A stretch of DNA of 30,983 nucleotides from NCBI GenBank assembly GCA_045106735.1, contig JBGCEZ010000091.1, forward strand, positions 1 through 30,983, given 5' to 3'. The notes beneath the pieces were generated by a model. That model ran no database searches. It was given only the letters and a program-made list of their open reading frames with translations, and was not told the origin of the DNA. The stretch is from JBGCEZ01 sp045106735 (lineage in GTDB: Bacteria; Planctomycetota; Phycisphaerae; Phycisphaerales; SM1A02). Shown piece after piece: positions 8,736 to 17,596 of this stretch (position 1 is the stretch's first letter; each line of letters opens with the position of its first letter). Made by a program: the position numbers and the translations under genes.

Positions 8736-10172
8736 TCAGCCGAGGTTCATCGTCATCAAGAATTCGGCGTTGGACTTGGTCTTGCCCATGCGGCCGCTGA
8801 GCAGCTCCATGGCTTCGACCACACTCATGTCCGAGACGACCTTGCGAAGCCGGTCGACCAGCTCCTTCTCCTTGGGATCGAGCAAGAGCTCCTCGCGCCG
8901 GGTGCCGGACGCGGGGATGTCGATCGCGGGCCAGATTCGCTTCTCGACGAGCTTGCGGGTCAGGTGCAGCTCGCTGTTGCCCGTGCCCTTGAACTCCTCG
9001 AAGATCACTTCGTCGGCCTTCGACCCGGTATCCACCAGCGCGGTGGCGATGATCGTGAGCGATCCGCCATCCTCGATGTTTCGGGCGGAGCCGAAGAACT
9101 TCTTGGGCTTGGTGAGCGCCTGACTGTCGACGCCGCCGGTGCCGATCTTGCCGGTGGTGGGCATGGCGTTGTTGTAGCCGCGGGCGAGGCGGGTGATCGA
9201 GTCGAGCAGGATCACGACGTCCTCCCCGAATTCGACCATGCGACGGGCCTTCTCCGAGACCATCTCGGCCACCTGAATGTGGCGATGGGCTTCTTCGTCG
9301 AAGGTGCTGGCCACGACCTCGACCGACTCGGGCGTGTTGCGCTTGAAGTCGGTCACTTCTTCCGGCCGCTCGTCGATGAGCAGCACGATGACGTGGACGT
9401 CGGAGTGGTTCTCCGCGATGGCCCGGGTCATCTTCTGCATGATGACCGTCTTGCCGGTGCGCGGCGGGGCGACAATCAACGCCCGCTGGCCAAAGCCGAG
9501 CGGCGCGACCAAGTCAATGCAGCGCGTCTCAATCGTCTTGGAGTCGGTTTCGAGCACCACGCGCTCCTCCGGGTGGAGCGGCGTGAGATTCTCGAAGGTC
9601 GGCAGATCGTGCAGGCTTTTCGGGTCCCGACCGTTCACTTCCTCCACGCGGAGCATGGCGAAGTACGTCTCGGTTTCCTTGGGCGGACGAATCAGGCCGG
9701 CGACTTCTTGGCCCTTGCGAAGGCCGAATCGCCGCACCTGGGCCGGACTCACGTACACGTCATCCGGCGAGGCGACGTAGGAGTACTCGGCGCTGCGGAG
9801 GAAGCCATAGCCGTCGGGCATGATTTCCAGGGTGCCCTCGCCGATCATGAGTCCCTGCTTGCGAGCGCGGGACTTCAGGATCTCGAAGACGAGCTTCTGC
9901 TTGGGAAGCGTCGCAAAGTCCGCGACCTTCTCCTTCTTGGCCAGCTTGGCCAGGGCATCGGGCTTCATCGCCCGCAACTTGGCCAAGGACATGTCGTCCT
10001 TCTTGGCCAGGTCGTACTTGCCTTGTACTTCTTCTTCGAGCGCGGCGGCCTCGGCCTCCAGCTCCTCGTCCGTTGGCACCTCCCCCGGCTGCAGCGTCAG
10101 CGACTGAGGCGAGGTGGCGTTGTGATGATTGGACGAGCGCTTGCGCCGGCGGCGCGGTTTCTTGGCGGCCAT
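8736..10172 (-). CDS. rho: Transcription termination factor Rho
   Basis: Rho is a hexameric RNA-dependent ATPase that ends transcription. The 478-residue product has a basic and then acidic N-terminal extension (1-60) before the Rho N-domain. The RNA-binding RNP1-like motif DGYGFLRS is at 120-127. Walker A is APPRTGKT at 235-242, and Walker B lies in ILLDSITRLAR near 321-331. The Q-loop/R-loop region TGKIGTGGVDSQAL and the segment KKFFGSARN follow. The ATP-binding domain is complete to the C-terminus. A GGAG sequence lies 11 bases before the ATG. coaE lies 219 bases upstream on the same strand. Confidence 0.97.
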   Translation of the reverse strand: MAAKKPRRRRKRSSNHHNATSPQSLTLQPGEVPTDEELEAEAAALEEEVQGKYDLAKKDDMSLAKLRAMKPDALAKLAKKEKVADFATLPKQKLVFEILKSRARKQGLMIGEGTLEIMPDGYGFLRSAEYSYVASPDDVYVSPAQVRRFGLRKGQEVAGLIRPPKETETYFAMLRVEEVNGRDPKSLHDLPTFENLTPLHPEERVVLETDSKTIETRCIDLVAPLGFGQRALIVAPPRTGKTVIMQKMTRAIAENHSDVHVIVLLIDERPEEVTDFKRNTPESVEVVASTFDEEAHRHIQVAEMVSEKARRMVEFGEDVVILLDSITRLARGYNNAMPTTGKIGTGGVDSQALTKPKKFFGSARNIEDGGSLTIIATALVDTGSKADEVIFEEFKGTGNSELHLTRKLVEKRIWPAIDIPASGTRREELLLDPKEKELVDRLRKVVSDMSVVEAMELLSGRMGKTKSNAEFLMTMNLG

Positions 10173-10391
10173 GTGACTGCGGACTCCGGGCCCTGTGGGC
10201 AGGGCCGATGGGGGCGCGTCCCACCGGAACGGGGCGCACCGTCACGCTCGGTGAACCGAGCGGAAAGATGCCTGATCAAGACCGGGCATCGGAGGATGGA
10301 CATGCGGGATGGTCCCTGCGGATCGACGGTCCCGGGGCGGCGGAATGCCGGACGGGGCGGTCGACGAAGGGGCCTCAGAGGGCGGTGTGAA

Positions 10392-11303
10392 TCACGAGGT
10401 CGCCGAAACGATGTCGTGGAGGAGGGCCCGCAAATGCGCTCGAAGCGCCGTGAGCTCTCCGGTATTCGAAACTGCATGATCGGCCCGGGCCCGCTTCTCG
10501 TCAAGTGAGAGTTGGGATGCTTCCCGGCGATCCAGCTCTTCTGGGTCCCAGCCTCGGCTGGCGACCACGCGGGCCAGACGGACGTCGCGGGGGACGTCCA
10601 CAAAGATGATCGTCGTGCACTGGTCGGCCAGGCCGGCCTCAAAAAGAAGCGGCGCATCGATGACCAAGGCGGGCGTCGACGGCGGCGCGGCGGCGAATCT
10701 CGCTTCGCGCATGGCGTGCAGCCGGGGATGGATCAGGCCCTCGAGACGGGTCCGCTGGTCCGGATCGGCGAACACAATGGCGGCCACGCGGCCGCGGTCC
10801 ACCGAACCATCATCGGCCAGAACCTCGCTCCCCCACCAATCGGCCAGGGTTTTCTGCACCTCGGGATCATCCAAGACCGCCCGGGCGTCGGCGTCGGAAT
10901 CCGAGACCACGCAGCCAAACTCGGCCAGGATCCGGGCGACGGCGCTCTTGCCCGACCCGATGCCGCCGGCGATGCCGATGACGGGCGGGCCGGCTGACGA
11001 GCCAGCCGGAGGGCCGGGCTGGGGATTGGGCTGGGGAATGAACTGGTGCGCAGAAGATGCTTCGGGCGCGGCCGGCGCGGCGGAGGCAGGCGCGGGCGAC
11101 GGAGCGGCGGACGACGGCGACGGATCGGGCGCAGAATCGGGCGACGAATCGGGCGACGAATCGGAAGTCGGAGGTTTGGACCGATCGGCCACGGCGGACT
11201 CCGGGACGAAGGATCGCGGGCGACGACGGATCGCCTCGAAAGAGGAGGGCGACGGTCGGCGGGGCCCGCCAGCGTCACGGGCACGCGCACGAAGCTCGAA
11301 CAT
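10392..11303 (-). CDS. coaE: Dephospho-CoA kinase with long low-complexity N-terminal extension
   Basis: CoaE phosphorylates the 3'-hydroxyl of dephospho-CoA, the last step of coenzyme A synthesis. The core begins at PPVIGIAGGIGSGKSAVARI, with the P-loop GGIGSGKS at 113-120. DSDADARAVL and LIHPRLHAMRE follow, then VIDAPLLFEAGL (DAPLLFE is a CoaE hallmark) and VPRDVRLARVVASRGW. Usual family length is about 200 residues, while this frame gives 303 because of a Ser/Pro/Ala-rich N-terminal extension. The ATG at 11303 is the only ATG before the core; a GTG at 11192 would shorten the extension by 37 residues. Part of the extension is encoded by a 12-bp tandem repeat. It is divergent from the epimerase gene, only 52 bases away. 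Confidence 0.92.
   Translation of the reverse strand: MFELRARARDAGGPRRPSPSSFEAIRRRPRSFVPESAVADRSKPPTSDSSPDSSPDSAPDPSPSSAAPSPAPASAAPAAPEASSAHQFIPQPNPQPGPPAGSSAGPPVIGIAGGIGSGKSAVARILAEFGCVVSDSDADARAVLDDPEVQKTLADWWGSEVLADDGSVDRGRVAAIVFADPDQRTRLEGLIHPRLHAMREARFAAAPPSTPALVIDAPLLFEAGLADQCTTIIFVDVPRDVRLARVVASRGWDPEELDRREASQLSLDEKRARADHAVSNTGELTALRAHLRALLHDIVSATS
11122..11172. repeat. 12-bp tandem repeat inside coaE extension, unit gaatcgggcgac
   Basis: About four copies of a 12-bp unit related to gaatcgggcgac encode the Ser/Pro/Asp string DSSPDSSPDSAPD in the dispensable-looking N-terminal extension of CoaE. Because 12 is a multiple of three, copy-number change would keep the reading frame. Confidence 0.8.
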
Positions 11304-11355
11304 CCGCCGGGGGCCGAACCCGTCCCGGGGCCCGGCCGCGTGCTACGCTCGAAGC

Positions 11356-12321
11356 GTGCAGGACCAGACCCCACCGTATCAGGATGCCTTCGCCGGACGC
11401 ACGATCCTCGTGACCGGCGGCGCAGGTTTCATTGGCTCCCACGTGGCCGAGCGGCTGACGGGACTCGGAGCCCGCGTGCGGGTCCTTGACGACCTGTCCA
11501 GCGGCCATGCGTCGAATCTCGATGGAATCGACGCGGAACTCGTGTCCGGATCGATCCTCGACGCCGATGCCCTGGCCAAGGCGATCGACGGGGTCGACGG
11601 CGTGGTGCACCTGGCCGCGATGGTCTCGGTGCCCCAGAGCGTCGAGTCGCCGCAGGACTGCCACGCGATCAACGTCGAGGGAACGGTCCGGGTGTTGGAA
11701 GCGGCACGGGCCGCGGGGGCGAAACGACTCGTCTTTGCGTCGTCGTCGGCCGTGTACGGCGGCGAACCGTCGATCCCCAGCCACGAAGACGACACGGTGG
11801 ACTGCCGCTCGCCGTACGCCGCGAGCAAGGCGGCCGGCGAGGGCTTTGTCGCCGCGTACGGCCAGTGCTACGAACTCTCGACCGTGAACCTGCGGTTCTT
11901 CAACATCTTTGGGCCACGGCAGGATCCGCAGTCGCCGTACGCCGCCGCCATTGCCGCATTCATCAACGCGGTGCAGACGGGACGGAAGCCGACGATTTTC
12001 GGCGACGGCATGCAGACCCGTGACTGGACGCCGGTGGCCAATGTGGTGCACGCGATTCTGCTGTCTTTGTCGCATGAACACCATTTCCGCGGCGAAGTCT
12101 TCAACGTCGCCACCGGCGAGCGGGCCAGCCTGCTCGAAGTCCTCAGCCAGATCGGCCGGGTCCTGAGCCGCGAAGTCGAGTACACGATCGCCGCCCCACG
12201 CCTGGGCGACGTGAAGGAATCCGGCGCCGCGATCGATCGCGTGCAGAAGGCACTCGGCTACCACCCGCTGCTGACGACCGAAGAAGGCCTGCGGGCGATG
12301 CTCGTGCCGACGGCGGACTGA
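11356..12321 (+). CDS. NAD-dependent sugar-nucleotide epimerase/dehydratase (UDP-glucose 4-epimerase-like, extended SDR)
   Basis: Start GTG at 11356 gives 321 residues, the normal size for extended short-chain dehydrogenases. The NAD-binding motif TGGAGFIG is at 20-27. VHLAAM is at 84-89, the Ser-containing SSSAVYG at 129-135, and the catalytic Tyr and Lys in YAASK at 154-158. NLRFFNIFGPRQDP and the late motif GDGMQTRDWTPVANVV are typical of the GalE / UDP-N-acetylglucosamine 4-epimerase group. It probably interconverts UDP-sugars for envelope polysaccharide made by the glycosyltransferase cluster further along, although it is 9 kb away. Specificity cannot be read from sequence alone. It is divergent from coaE. 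The open frame runs further upstream, but that part lies antisense to coaE and has no domain. Confidence 0.92.
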   Translation: MQDQTPPYQDAFAGRTILVTGGAGFIGSHVAERLTGLGARVRVLDDLSSGHASNLDGIDAELVSGSILDADALAKAIDGVDGVVHLAAMVSVPQSVESPQDCHAINVEGTVRVLEAARAAGAKRLVFASSSAVYGGEPSIPSHEDDTVDCRSPYAASKAAGEGFVAAYGQCYELSTVNLRFFNIFGPRQDPQSPYAAAIAAFINAVQTGRKPTIFGDGMQTRDWTPVANVVHAILLSLSHEHHFRGEVFNVATGERASLLEVLSQIGRVLSREVEYTIAAPRLGDVKESGAAIDRVQKALGYHPLLTTEEGLRAMLVPTAD

Positions 12322-12391
12322 GGCGGCGCGACGGATTCGCTGAGCGCGGAGGCGCCGGGCGAACCGGACGGCTGTGCACGAAACTGAATGG

Positions 12392-12444
12392 GGCCGGAGT
12401 GGGACCGGAGTGGGACCGGAGTGGGGCCGGAGTGGGACCGGACT
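12392..12444. repeat. 11-bp tandem repeat, about five copies, unit gRccggagtgg
   Basis: Four full copies and one partial copy of g(g/a)ccggagtgg lie between the convergent epimerase and membrane-protein genes. The 3' end forms a small hairpin (cggagt...actccg), so a bidirectional transcription-end role is conceivable. The unit is not a multiple of three, which fits a non-coding location. Confidence 0.85.
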
Positions 12445-12498
12445 CCGCGACGCTCGGCCGAACTGGGCCGGCGGGAATCGAACGCGACCGAACGCGCT

Positions 12499-13476
12499 TC
12501 ACCCCCCAGGTCGGTCGCTGATCTGCGACAGCCCCGGCAGCGATCGCAGCCGCTGCACGGTGACCGCTCCGGTGCAGCCCGGGCACACCCGCCCCAACCG
12601 AACACCCGCCCGATGCCCCGACGACGGCGACGCGTCGGCCGCTTCGGCCACTTCCATCGGCGAGCCGGCGGTCCGGCCTTCGACGACGAGCCATCGGCGC
12701 ACCGCCGCAGGCCCGAGCCATCCGCGCGGCGATTCGAGATGCGCCCCGGCCAAGTGGACGCGCGTGCACCGTCGACGAAGCCCCCACCCGAGTCCGTAGC
12801 CGACGAGCCGGTCGCCCTCGACCGACCACGTCCCGTGCATCGGACGCACCGCGAGGGCAGCGATGCCGACGCCGAAGACCACGGCCATGATCGGCTGCAC
12901 GCCGGCCGAAGCTCCCGCTCCCGACAGGATGAACGTCATCATCCCGGCCACGATGCCGGCGAGGCCAAAGACCAAGCCACCGATCCGCAGGGCGAAGCGC
13001 AGCCAGCCCGGGAGGCGATGGCTGCCGCTGGGCGGGTCAACCGACGTCAGCCGGCACGCCCCGAGGCTCAGGCCGCGGGCCGGCGGCCGACTGGCCATTT
13101 CACCAAGTGCTTCGAGTCCTGCGTTGCTCCGCGCGGCACCCGCGAGGGCCGCAGCGCAAGCGATCCGCCCAAGGATGGCCACTCCGGCGATGACGAAGCC
13201 GGTGAGCGTCGTCCCGACGAACACGGCCACCAGCGGCGTCCACGCCACGGGCATGGCCACGCCAGTTCCGGGCCCGTGCTGCAGCCGCAGCGCCACGCCG
13301 GCGATGGTCCCAGCGACGGTGAGGATCGCGAGGCCGAGAAGGCCCAACAGCCAGGTGTATTGCAAGAGGCCGCAGATCCCACGGCCGAAGTCAGCCAGCC
13401 GAATGACCCGGCGAGCACGCCGTCGATCGACCGGATGCACGGCCGCAGCGTCTTCCTTGCTCGGATGGTGCGCCAT
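12499..13476 (-). CDS. Predicted polytopic membrane protein, function unknown
   Basis: I do not recognise a family. The ATG at 13476 gives 325 residues and has a GGGAG ribosome binding site 8 bases upstream, so it is preferred over the longer frame, which runs through a 7-bp repeat. Four strongly hydrophobic segments are visible: near residues 35-60 (LLQYTWLLGLLGLAILTVAG), 70-110, 155-185 (IGGLVFGLAGIVAGMMTFIL) and 190-210. The C-terminal ~115 residues are soluble-looking and end with a single CxxC (VCPGCTG). The N-terminus (MAHHPSKEDAAAVHPVDRRR) has no signal peptide. It is convergent with the epimerase gene. Confidence 0.7.
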   Translation of the reverse strand: MAHHPSKEDAAAVHPVDRRRARRVIRLADFGRGICGLLQYTWLLGLLGLAILTVAGTIAGVALRLQHGPGTGVAMPVAWTPLVAVFVGTTLTGFVIAGVAILGRIACAAALAGAARSNAGLEALGEMASRPPARGLSLGACRLTSVDPPSGSHRLPGWLRFALRIGGLVFGLAGIVAGMMTFILSGAGASAGVQPIMAVVFGVGIAALAVRPMHGTWSVEGDRLVGYGLGWGLRRRCTRVHLAGAHLESPRGWLGPAAVRRWLVVEGRTAGSPMEVAEAADASPSSGHRAGVRLGRVCPGCTGAVTVQRLRSLPGLSQISDRPGG

Positions 13477-13829
13477 CGGTGGCTCCCGGAATGCTGTACG
13501 CGGCAATGCAGAGGTGGAAGGCGGAGGAAATGCGGGGGACGGCGTGTGCAGCTTCCCGTGTGCGGCGGGGTGCGGGGTGCGGGGTGCGGGGTGCGGGGTG
13601 CAGGGGTGACGCATGCGGGTTCGGCGGGCGAGGCAAGCCGCAGCACGCCAGACGCAACGAACCAGCCCGCACACCCGGACGAGCGACTCGCGTCGCCCAT
13701 ACGTCACCCGCCCCCTCTTCATTGGGATGCGGGCACGATTGCTTCCGCCTCGATGGCCGGTCACCGCACAGAAGCAACCGACGGAAGATCAGGCCAGCCA
13801 ATCCTCAAACAACCGGCGACGATCCACCC
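13477..13829. other. 353-base gap with a 7-bp tandem repeat
   Basis: This gap lies between the start of the membrane-protein gene and the stop of the PhzF-like gene, both minus strand. It should hold the membrane-protein promoter. The only structure I see is the 7-bp repeat at 13565-13607, about 90 bases upstream of the membrane-protein start. Open frames across it are repeat-driven. Confidence 0.5.
13565..13607. repeat. 7-bp tandem repeat, five perfect copies, unit gcggggt
   Basis: Five perfect copies of gcggggt (13565-13599), then one imperfect copy, gcaggggt. The plus strand is a G-rich array with regularly spaced runs of four G, the pattern associated with G-quadruplex formation. It lies upstream of the minus-strand membrane-protein gene, so it could affect that gene's expression. 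Confidence 0.85.
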
Positions 13830-14702
13830 TCACTCCGGAAGCGTCGCTCGCAACTGACCCGAAAGGTACGACACGCAATGGCCCGTCAGCCCGACACGAT
13901 CTCCGGCGAGATCGCAGACGACGGTTCCGCCGCGGCGGCTGACCTGCCGTCCGGTGATCTGCGTCCGACCGAGTCGCTGTCCCCAGTAAGGAGCGAGCGA
14001 GCAGTGCGCCGAACCGGTGACGGGATCCTCGGGCACGCCCTTGCGCGGGGCGAAAAAGCGGCTGACGAAGTCGACGCCCTCTTCGTCGCCCGGCGCGGTG
14101 ACGCCGACGGCAAAGGCATCGATGCGGGCAAGGGCGAGCTGATCGGGGTCGATGGCTCGGACCGTCGCGGCATCGGCGTAGACCGCGTAGATGTCGCGGG
14201 CTTCCACGATCTGGTCCGGCAAGGCCCCAAGGGCGGCGGCCAATTGATCGCGAAGCGGACCATGCCGCGGATCGTCGGCCGCAATCTCAACCGGCGGGCG
14301 AGCGGGAAAGTCGAGCCGAACCGCGCCGCCATCTTGCTGGCGCAGCGGAAGCAGGCCACTGCGACTCAGGAACGAGAGGTCCGGTCCGATTCGCCGTTCA
14401 TTGCGCAACATGACGTGGGCCGCGGCCAGCGTGGCATGGCCGCACAGATCCATTTCGTCGTTCGGCGTAAACCAGCGGATCCCGAGGGCGCCGTCGGGGA
14501 CATTGGCGGGCGCGGGCCCAACCTCGGCAAGAAACGTGTCGTCAATCGGCCCGACGAAGGCGGTTTCCGAGAGGTTGTGCTCGGTCGCCATCGACTGCAG
14601 CAGAGACGTGGACGGCCAATGACTGAGCGTCACCACGGCCGCGGGATTCCCGCCAAAGACCGTTTCGGTGAACGCATCAACGATGTAGATGAGTCGATGC
14701 AC
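13830..14702 (-). CDS. PhzF-family isomerase/epimerase-like protein
   Basis: PhzF-fold proteins resemble diaminopimelate epimerase but use a general acid-base Glu. Most members have no known substrate. The GTG start gives 290 residues, the family norm, and a protein starting at the core strand (HRLIYIVDAFTE). The conserved Glu is in NLSETAFV (E46), matching the catalytic Glu of PhzF. DLCGHATLAAAHV follows at ~85-97, and EDPVTGSAHCSLAPYW, the second family signature, near 232-247. No phenazine genes are nearby, so a phenazine role should not be assumed. It lies 165 bases downstream of the lipoprotein hydrolase on the same strand. An in-frame upstream ATG would add 29 Arg-rich residues and is less likely. 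Confidence 0.9.
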   Translation of the reverse strand: MHRLIYIVDAFTETVFGGNPAAVVTLSHWPSTSLLQSMATEHNLSETAFVGPIDDTFLAEVGPAPANVPDGALGIRWFTPNDEMDLCGHATLAAAHVMLRNERRIGPDLSFLSRSGLLPLRQQDGGAVRLDFPARPPVEIAADDPRHGPLRDQLAAALGALPDQIVEARDIYAVYADAATVRAIDPDQLALARIDAFAVGVTAPGDEEGVDFVSRFFAPRKGVPEDPVTGSAHCSLAPYWGQRLGRTQITGRQVSRRGGTVVCDLAGDRVGLTGHCVSYLSGQLRATLPE

Positions 14703-14867
14703 GCGTCGATGGTACCGGTGCCCGCGGATTCGCGCGGGGCAGCCCAGAGCCGTCTGGCTGGCCGGGATGGTTCCGGAGCGGCCGGGCACGGAAGCGAGAA
14801 CTGCTTGGGCGCGTACCGCGCGAGAACCCGTGGCGAATGCTCCGCCGGCGAGTCCCGCCTCGGATCG

Positions 14868-16511
14868 TCACGCGCCGGGCGATTGCCGCAGCAGCCACCG
14901 TGCGATCCGCGGGCCGACCCAGGGCATCGAGACGTATCCGCCGTAGTGGCCGCCAAAGATCCACCACGTTTCGGGGCGGCCGAGGCGTTCTCGCAGCAGC
15001 GCTCCCGCACCCCGCGGCACGATCGCGTCGAATCGGCCAAGGACCAAGAGGCACGGGACATCGAGATGCGGCGCGATGGTCCACCCGTCCATGGCGGCAT
15101 GCTGCAGGTACGCCTCAGAAATCGCCGCCCGTTCGGCTTCCGTCAGCGATCCGCGGGCGACTTGGCGATCGCCTCGCCGCATGTCGAATCCGGTGTCCGT
15201 GAGCGAGCTGTCGGCACTGATTCGCATGAGATCCGCGCCGCCAAGCATGATGGCCGCGGCTTCGACGCGTGGGCCGAGCCGCGCGACGACCGCGCTGGCG
15301 GCGTTCGCGCCGGCACTGAACGCCGTCACGAAGATCGGCCCCGCCGAAGCGGCGGGATCGCCGACCATCTGCAGATCCGCCACCGCGGCCTCGGCTGCGA
15401 AGGCGAGCTCACCGAAGCGCTCGTCGATGATCGATGCCATCCTTCGCCCGGCATCCGAGACAGACTGCGGATCCGCGACATCGACTTCCAGTCGCTGCCA
15501 GTTCACCAGCGGATACGTGCACTCCAGAACGCCCCAACCGGCCGCATGCAGGCGGCGCGTCACCCGCCGCTCAAGGCCATGCCCGTCGAGTCCATGGAGG
15601 TGGACGACGATGCCGCGGGCGGGCACGTCGGGCGGGGCCGGCCGGTACTGCATCCGCACGCCCCAGTGGGGATCTTCGGCCAATGGAGCATCGGGGGCGG
15701 CGGACGGAGCCAACGCGGCGGGGGCAGAGGACGCCGCGGATTCGGACGCCACGGGCCCACCGGTCCCGGCGACCGCGGTCCAACTCGAGACGAAAATGAG
15801 ATGCTGCGGATCCGCCGCATCCGGTGCAGCATCCGGTGTCGCCGGGCCTGCTTCCGGTTCCGGCACCCACTGGCGGATCACGCCGACGCCGGCCAGCCGC
15901 GTGGCCGCGAGTCGTCCCCGCTGCATCCGCTCCCCCACGGTGAAACGACGATCCGGCCGATCCACGAACTCATGGCGGTTGATGACGTCGATGGGCATGT
16001 CGTGGACGAGCGAGGCAACGGCCGCCGGGTCTCGCTCGGGCCACGCGATCGGATTGCCGTGCGGGCCGGCCACCCCGCTGGCCGGGAAGTCAGCTTGCTT
16101 GCCGGCCGATTCGCGAGCCGAGTCGCCGGCCGAGTCACCGGCAGCGTCGCGGGCCGAGGTGCCGACGACGAGGCCGCGGCCGTCGCCGGCGCGGTTGCCA
16201 CCGCCACCATCGGCGACCGACGAATGCTCCGTGGCGACCGCGGATTCGAGCGATCGATTGGCCGAGGCGTTGATCATGTCGAATGAAAATCCCGGGGGGT
16301 ACGCGCGAAGCGACCATTCGGCCGACGATCCGGATGCCCCAGCGGGGACAACGCCCACACATCCCGCCAGCAGGCCGCACAACGCGACGACGAGAGCATT
16401 GCACGCCCGGCCGGCCGTACACCGCGAACTTCGATGCCCTGGCCCAACTGACCACGGGACGCCCAGACGGCGGCGGGCAGCTGGATCGAACTTGGCCACT
16501 GGCCAGTACAT
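14868..16511 (-). CDS. Predicted lipoprotein alpha/beta hydrolase
   Basis: Predicted membrane-anchored hydrolase of 547 residues with unknown substrate. The ATG at 16511 is preferred because a GGAGA ribosome binding site lies 9 bases upstream; a TTG three codons earlier is too close to it. The lipobox LLAGC places the lipid-modified Cys at residue 51, after an unusually long basic N-region. Residues ~90-290 are poorly conserved, with Ala/Asp/Ser-rich stretches including GDSAGDSARESAG. The hydrolase domain starts around GIVVHLHGLDGHG. The candidate triad is S399 in AFSAG (Ala replaces the first Gly of GxSxG), D495 in GRFDAIVP and H522 in GGHYGG. It is divergent from the beta-barrel protein gene, and PhzF lies downstream on the same strand. 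Confidence 0.85.
   Translation of the reverse strand: MYWPVAKFDPAARRRLGVPWSVGPGHRSSRCTAGRACNALVVALCGLLAGCVGVVPAGASGSSAEWSLRAYPPGFSFDMINASANRSLESAVATEHSSVADGGGGNRAGDGRGLVVGTSARDAAGDSAGDSARESAGKQADFPASGVAGPHGNPIAWPERDPAAVASLVHDMPIDVINRHEFVDRPDRRFTVGERMQRGRLAATRLAGVGVIRQWVPEPEAGPATPDAAPDAADPQHLIFVSSWTAVAGTGGPVASESAASSAPAALAPSAAPDAPLAEDPHWGVRMQYRPAPPDVPARGIVVHLHGLDGHGLERRVTRRLHAAGWGVLECTYPLVNWQRLEVDVADPQSVSDAGRRMASIIDERFGELAFAAEAAVADLQMVGDPAASAGPIFVTAFSAGANAASAVVARLGPRVEAAAIMLGGADLMRISADSSLTDTGFDMRRGDRQVARGSLTEAERAAISEAYLQHAAMDGWTIAPHLDVPCLLVLGRFDAIVPRGAGALLRERLGRPETWWIFGGHYGGYVSMPWVGPRIARWLLRQSPGA
16108..16155. repeat. 12-bp tandem repeat inside the hydrolase gene, including unit gagtcgccggcc
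   Basis: Four 12-bp units (gattcgcgagcc, gagtcgccggcc, gagtcaccggca, gcgtcgcgggcc). The second is identical to the unit at 3637-3660 in the DUF5808-type gene. On the minus strand they encode the Ala/Gly/Asp/Ser string containing GDSAGDS. Confidence 0.8.
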
Positions 16512-16809
16512 GGGACGCAATCTCCGTTGACGGCGGGCTCCGGCGGGCCGACCAGCCTACGAACAACGGTTCCCAACGGGGCCTCCTGGAGCGACGAATC
16601 ACGGCCGATCGACCGCAACAACGCCTCCCTCATGGAATCGCCGCCAATGGGCCGATGGATTCCCCGGATGGTGCGGGCCGCACTGCATGGCTGTCGTGCG
16701 CCCCAGCCCGCCCCTCAGCCCGCTGCCCCAGCCCCCAGAGCAACCGATCGCCGGCTCGCTCGATCGCCCGCCAGCCCGCCAGCCCGCCCATCGCTCCCGG
16801 AGTCACGCC

Positions 16810-17496
16810 ATGTCGCTGCCACAACGCCACCGCAATCGACGCCTCCTCGCCGCAATCGGTTCCCTGGCCGCCACTGCGGCGGCCACAGCTGGCCCGGACG
16901 GCCTCTACGTCAAGGGCTCGGCGATGTACATCGACCGCTTCGACGGCATCTTCAGCGACTCATCGGGCGCGATTGATGCCCTGATCACCGGCGACTTGTC
17001 CGGCGACGGGGACACCGAGTTCGACGAAGGAGCCGGTTTTACGGCCGGCCTCGGCTTCAAATTTGAACCGATCGGCATCGCCGTTGAGCTCGAGTACATC
17101 TACACCTCGAATGACGTGGACACCGTCGGCGGCGCGGTCAGCGCATTCCAGGCCGACGGCGACTACGAGTCGCACCTCGTCTCGCTGAACGCCCTGATCG
17201 ACGCCGAGAACGTCATCGGCCCGCTCGGCTTCTACGTCGGCGCCGGCATCGGCGTCTCGTACGCCGACTTTGATGTCCGGGAGATTGCTGGCACCGACGT
17301 CGGCGGCGTGCTCCGCGGAGACAGCTCGACCGACTTCGCGTGGCAGATCTTCGGCGGCGTCACGTTCTCGCTGTTCGACAGTGCCCAGCTGTACGCCGGC
17401 GTGCGCTACATGAATACGAGCGAAGTCGACCTTGGCGGCGTGATCGGCGAGTCCGATTCGCTGGCCGTGGAAGTCGGGCTGCGGCTGTACTTCTGA
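16810..17496 (+). CDS. Outer-membrane beta-barrel protein (OmpA/Opa-like porin fold)
   Basis: A 228-residue protein. The ATG at 16810 has GGAG 7 bases upstream and gives a signal peptide (MSLPQRHRNRRLLAAIGSLA..., cleavage near ATAG). The longer upstream frame is Pro-rich and rejected. The mature part shows alternating polar and hydrophobic strands with aromatic girdles: GFTAGLGFKFEPIGIAVELEYIY, FYVGAGIGVSYADFDV, WQIFGGVTFSLF, LYAGVRYMNTSEVDL and VEVGLRLYF. It ends in the terminal Phe recognised by the BAM machinery. This fits the small 8-strand outer-membrane barrel group. It implies an outer membrane in this organism. Ligand or role is unknown. Confidence 0.85.
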   Translation: MSLPQRHRNRRLLAAIGSLAATAAATAGPDGLYVKGSAMYIDRFDGIFSDSSGAIDALITGDLSGDGDTEFDEGAGFTAGLGFKFEPIGIAVELEYIYTSNDVDTVGGAVSAFQADGDYESHLVSLNALIDAENVIGPLGFYVGAGIGVSYADFDVREIAGTDVGGVLRGDSSTDFAWQIFGGVTFSLFDSAQLYAGVRYMNTSEVDLGGVIGESDSLAVEVGLRLYF

Positions 17497-17596
17497 GTCT
17501 GCGCTCGGCCGCAAGCAAACACAGCCACCGAGTCGCGCCGCATCGCGACGGGTCGCATCGCCTCCGCGCTCGCCCGTCGCCCCTCGCCCCTCGCCG

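Noticed and set aside
8724..10508. 594-codon plus-strand open frame over rho
   Set aside because: Antisense to the complete rho gene, with no recognisable domain or plausible start signal.
10606..11355. Upstream extension of the epimerase reading frame
   Set aside because: It overlaps coaE on the opposite strand; the SDR core begins right after the GTG at 11356 and the resulting length fits the family.
13830..14702. Phenazine biosynthesis role for the PhzF-like gene
   Set aside because: No other phz genes are nearby, and most PhzF-fold proteins outside phenazine clusters have unrelated or unknown substrates.
13479..16286. 935-codon plus-strand open frame
   Set aside because: It runs antisense to both the PhzF-like and hydrolase genes, starts inside the 7-bp repeat region and contains no domain.
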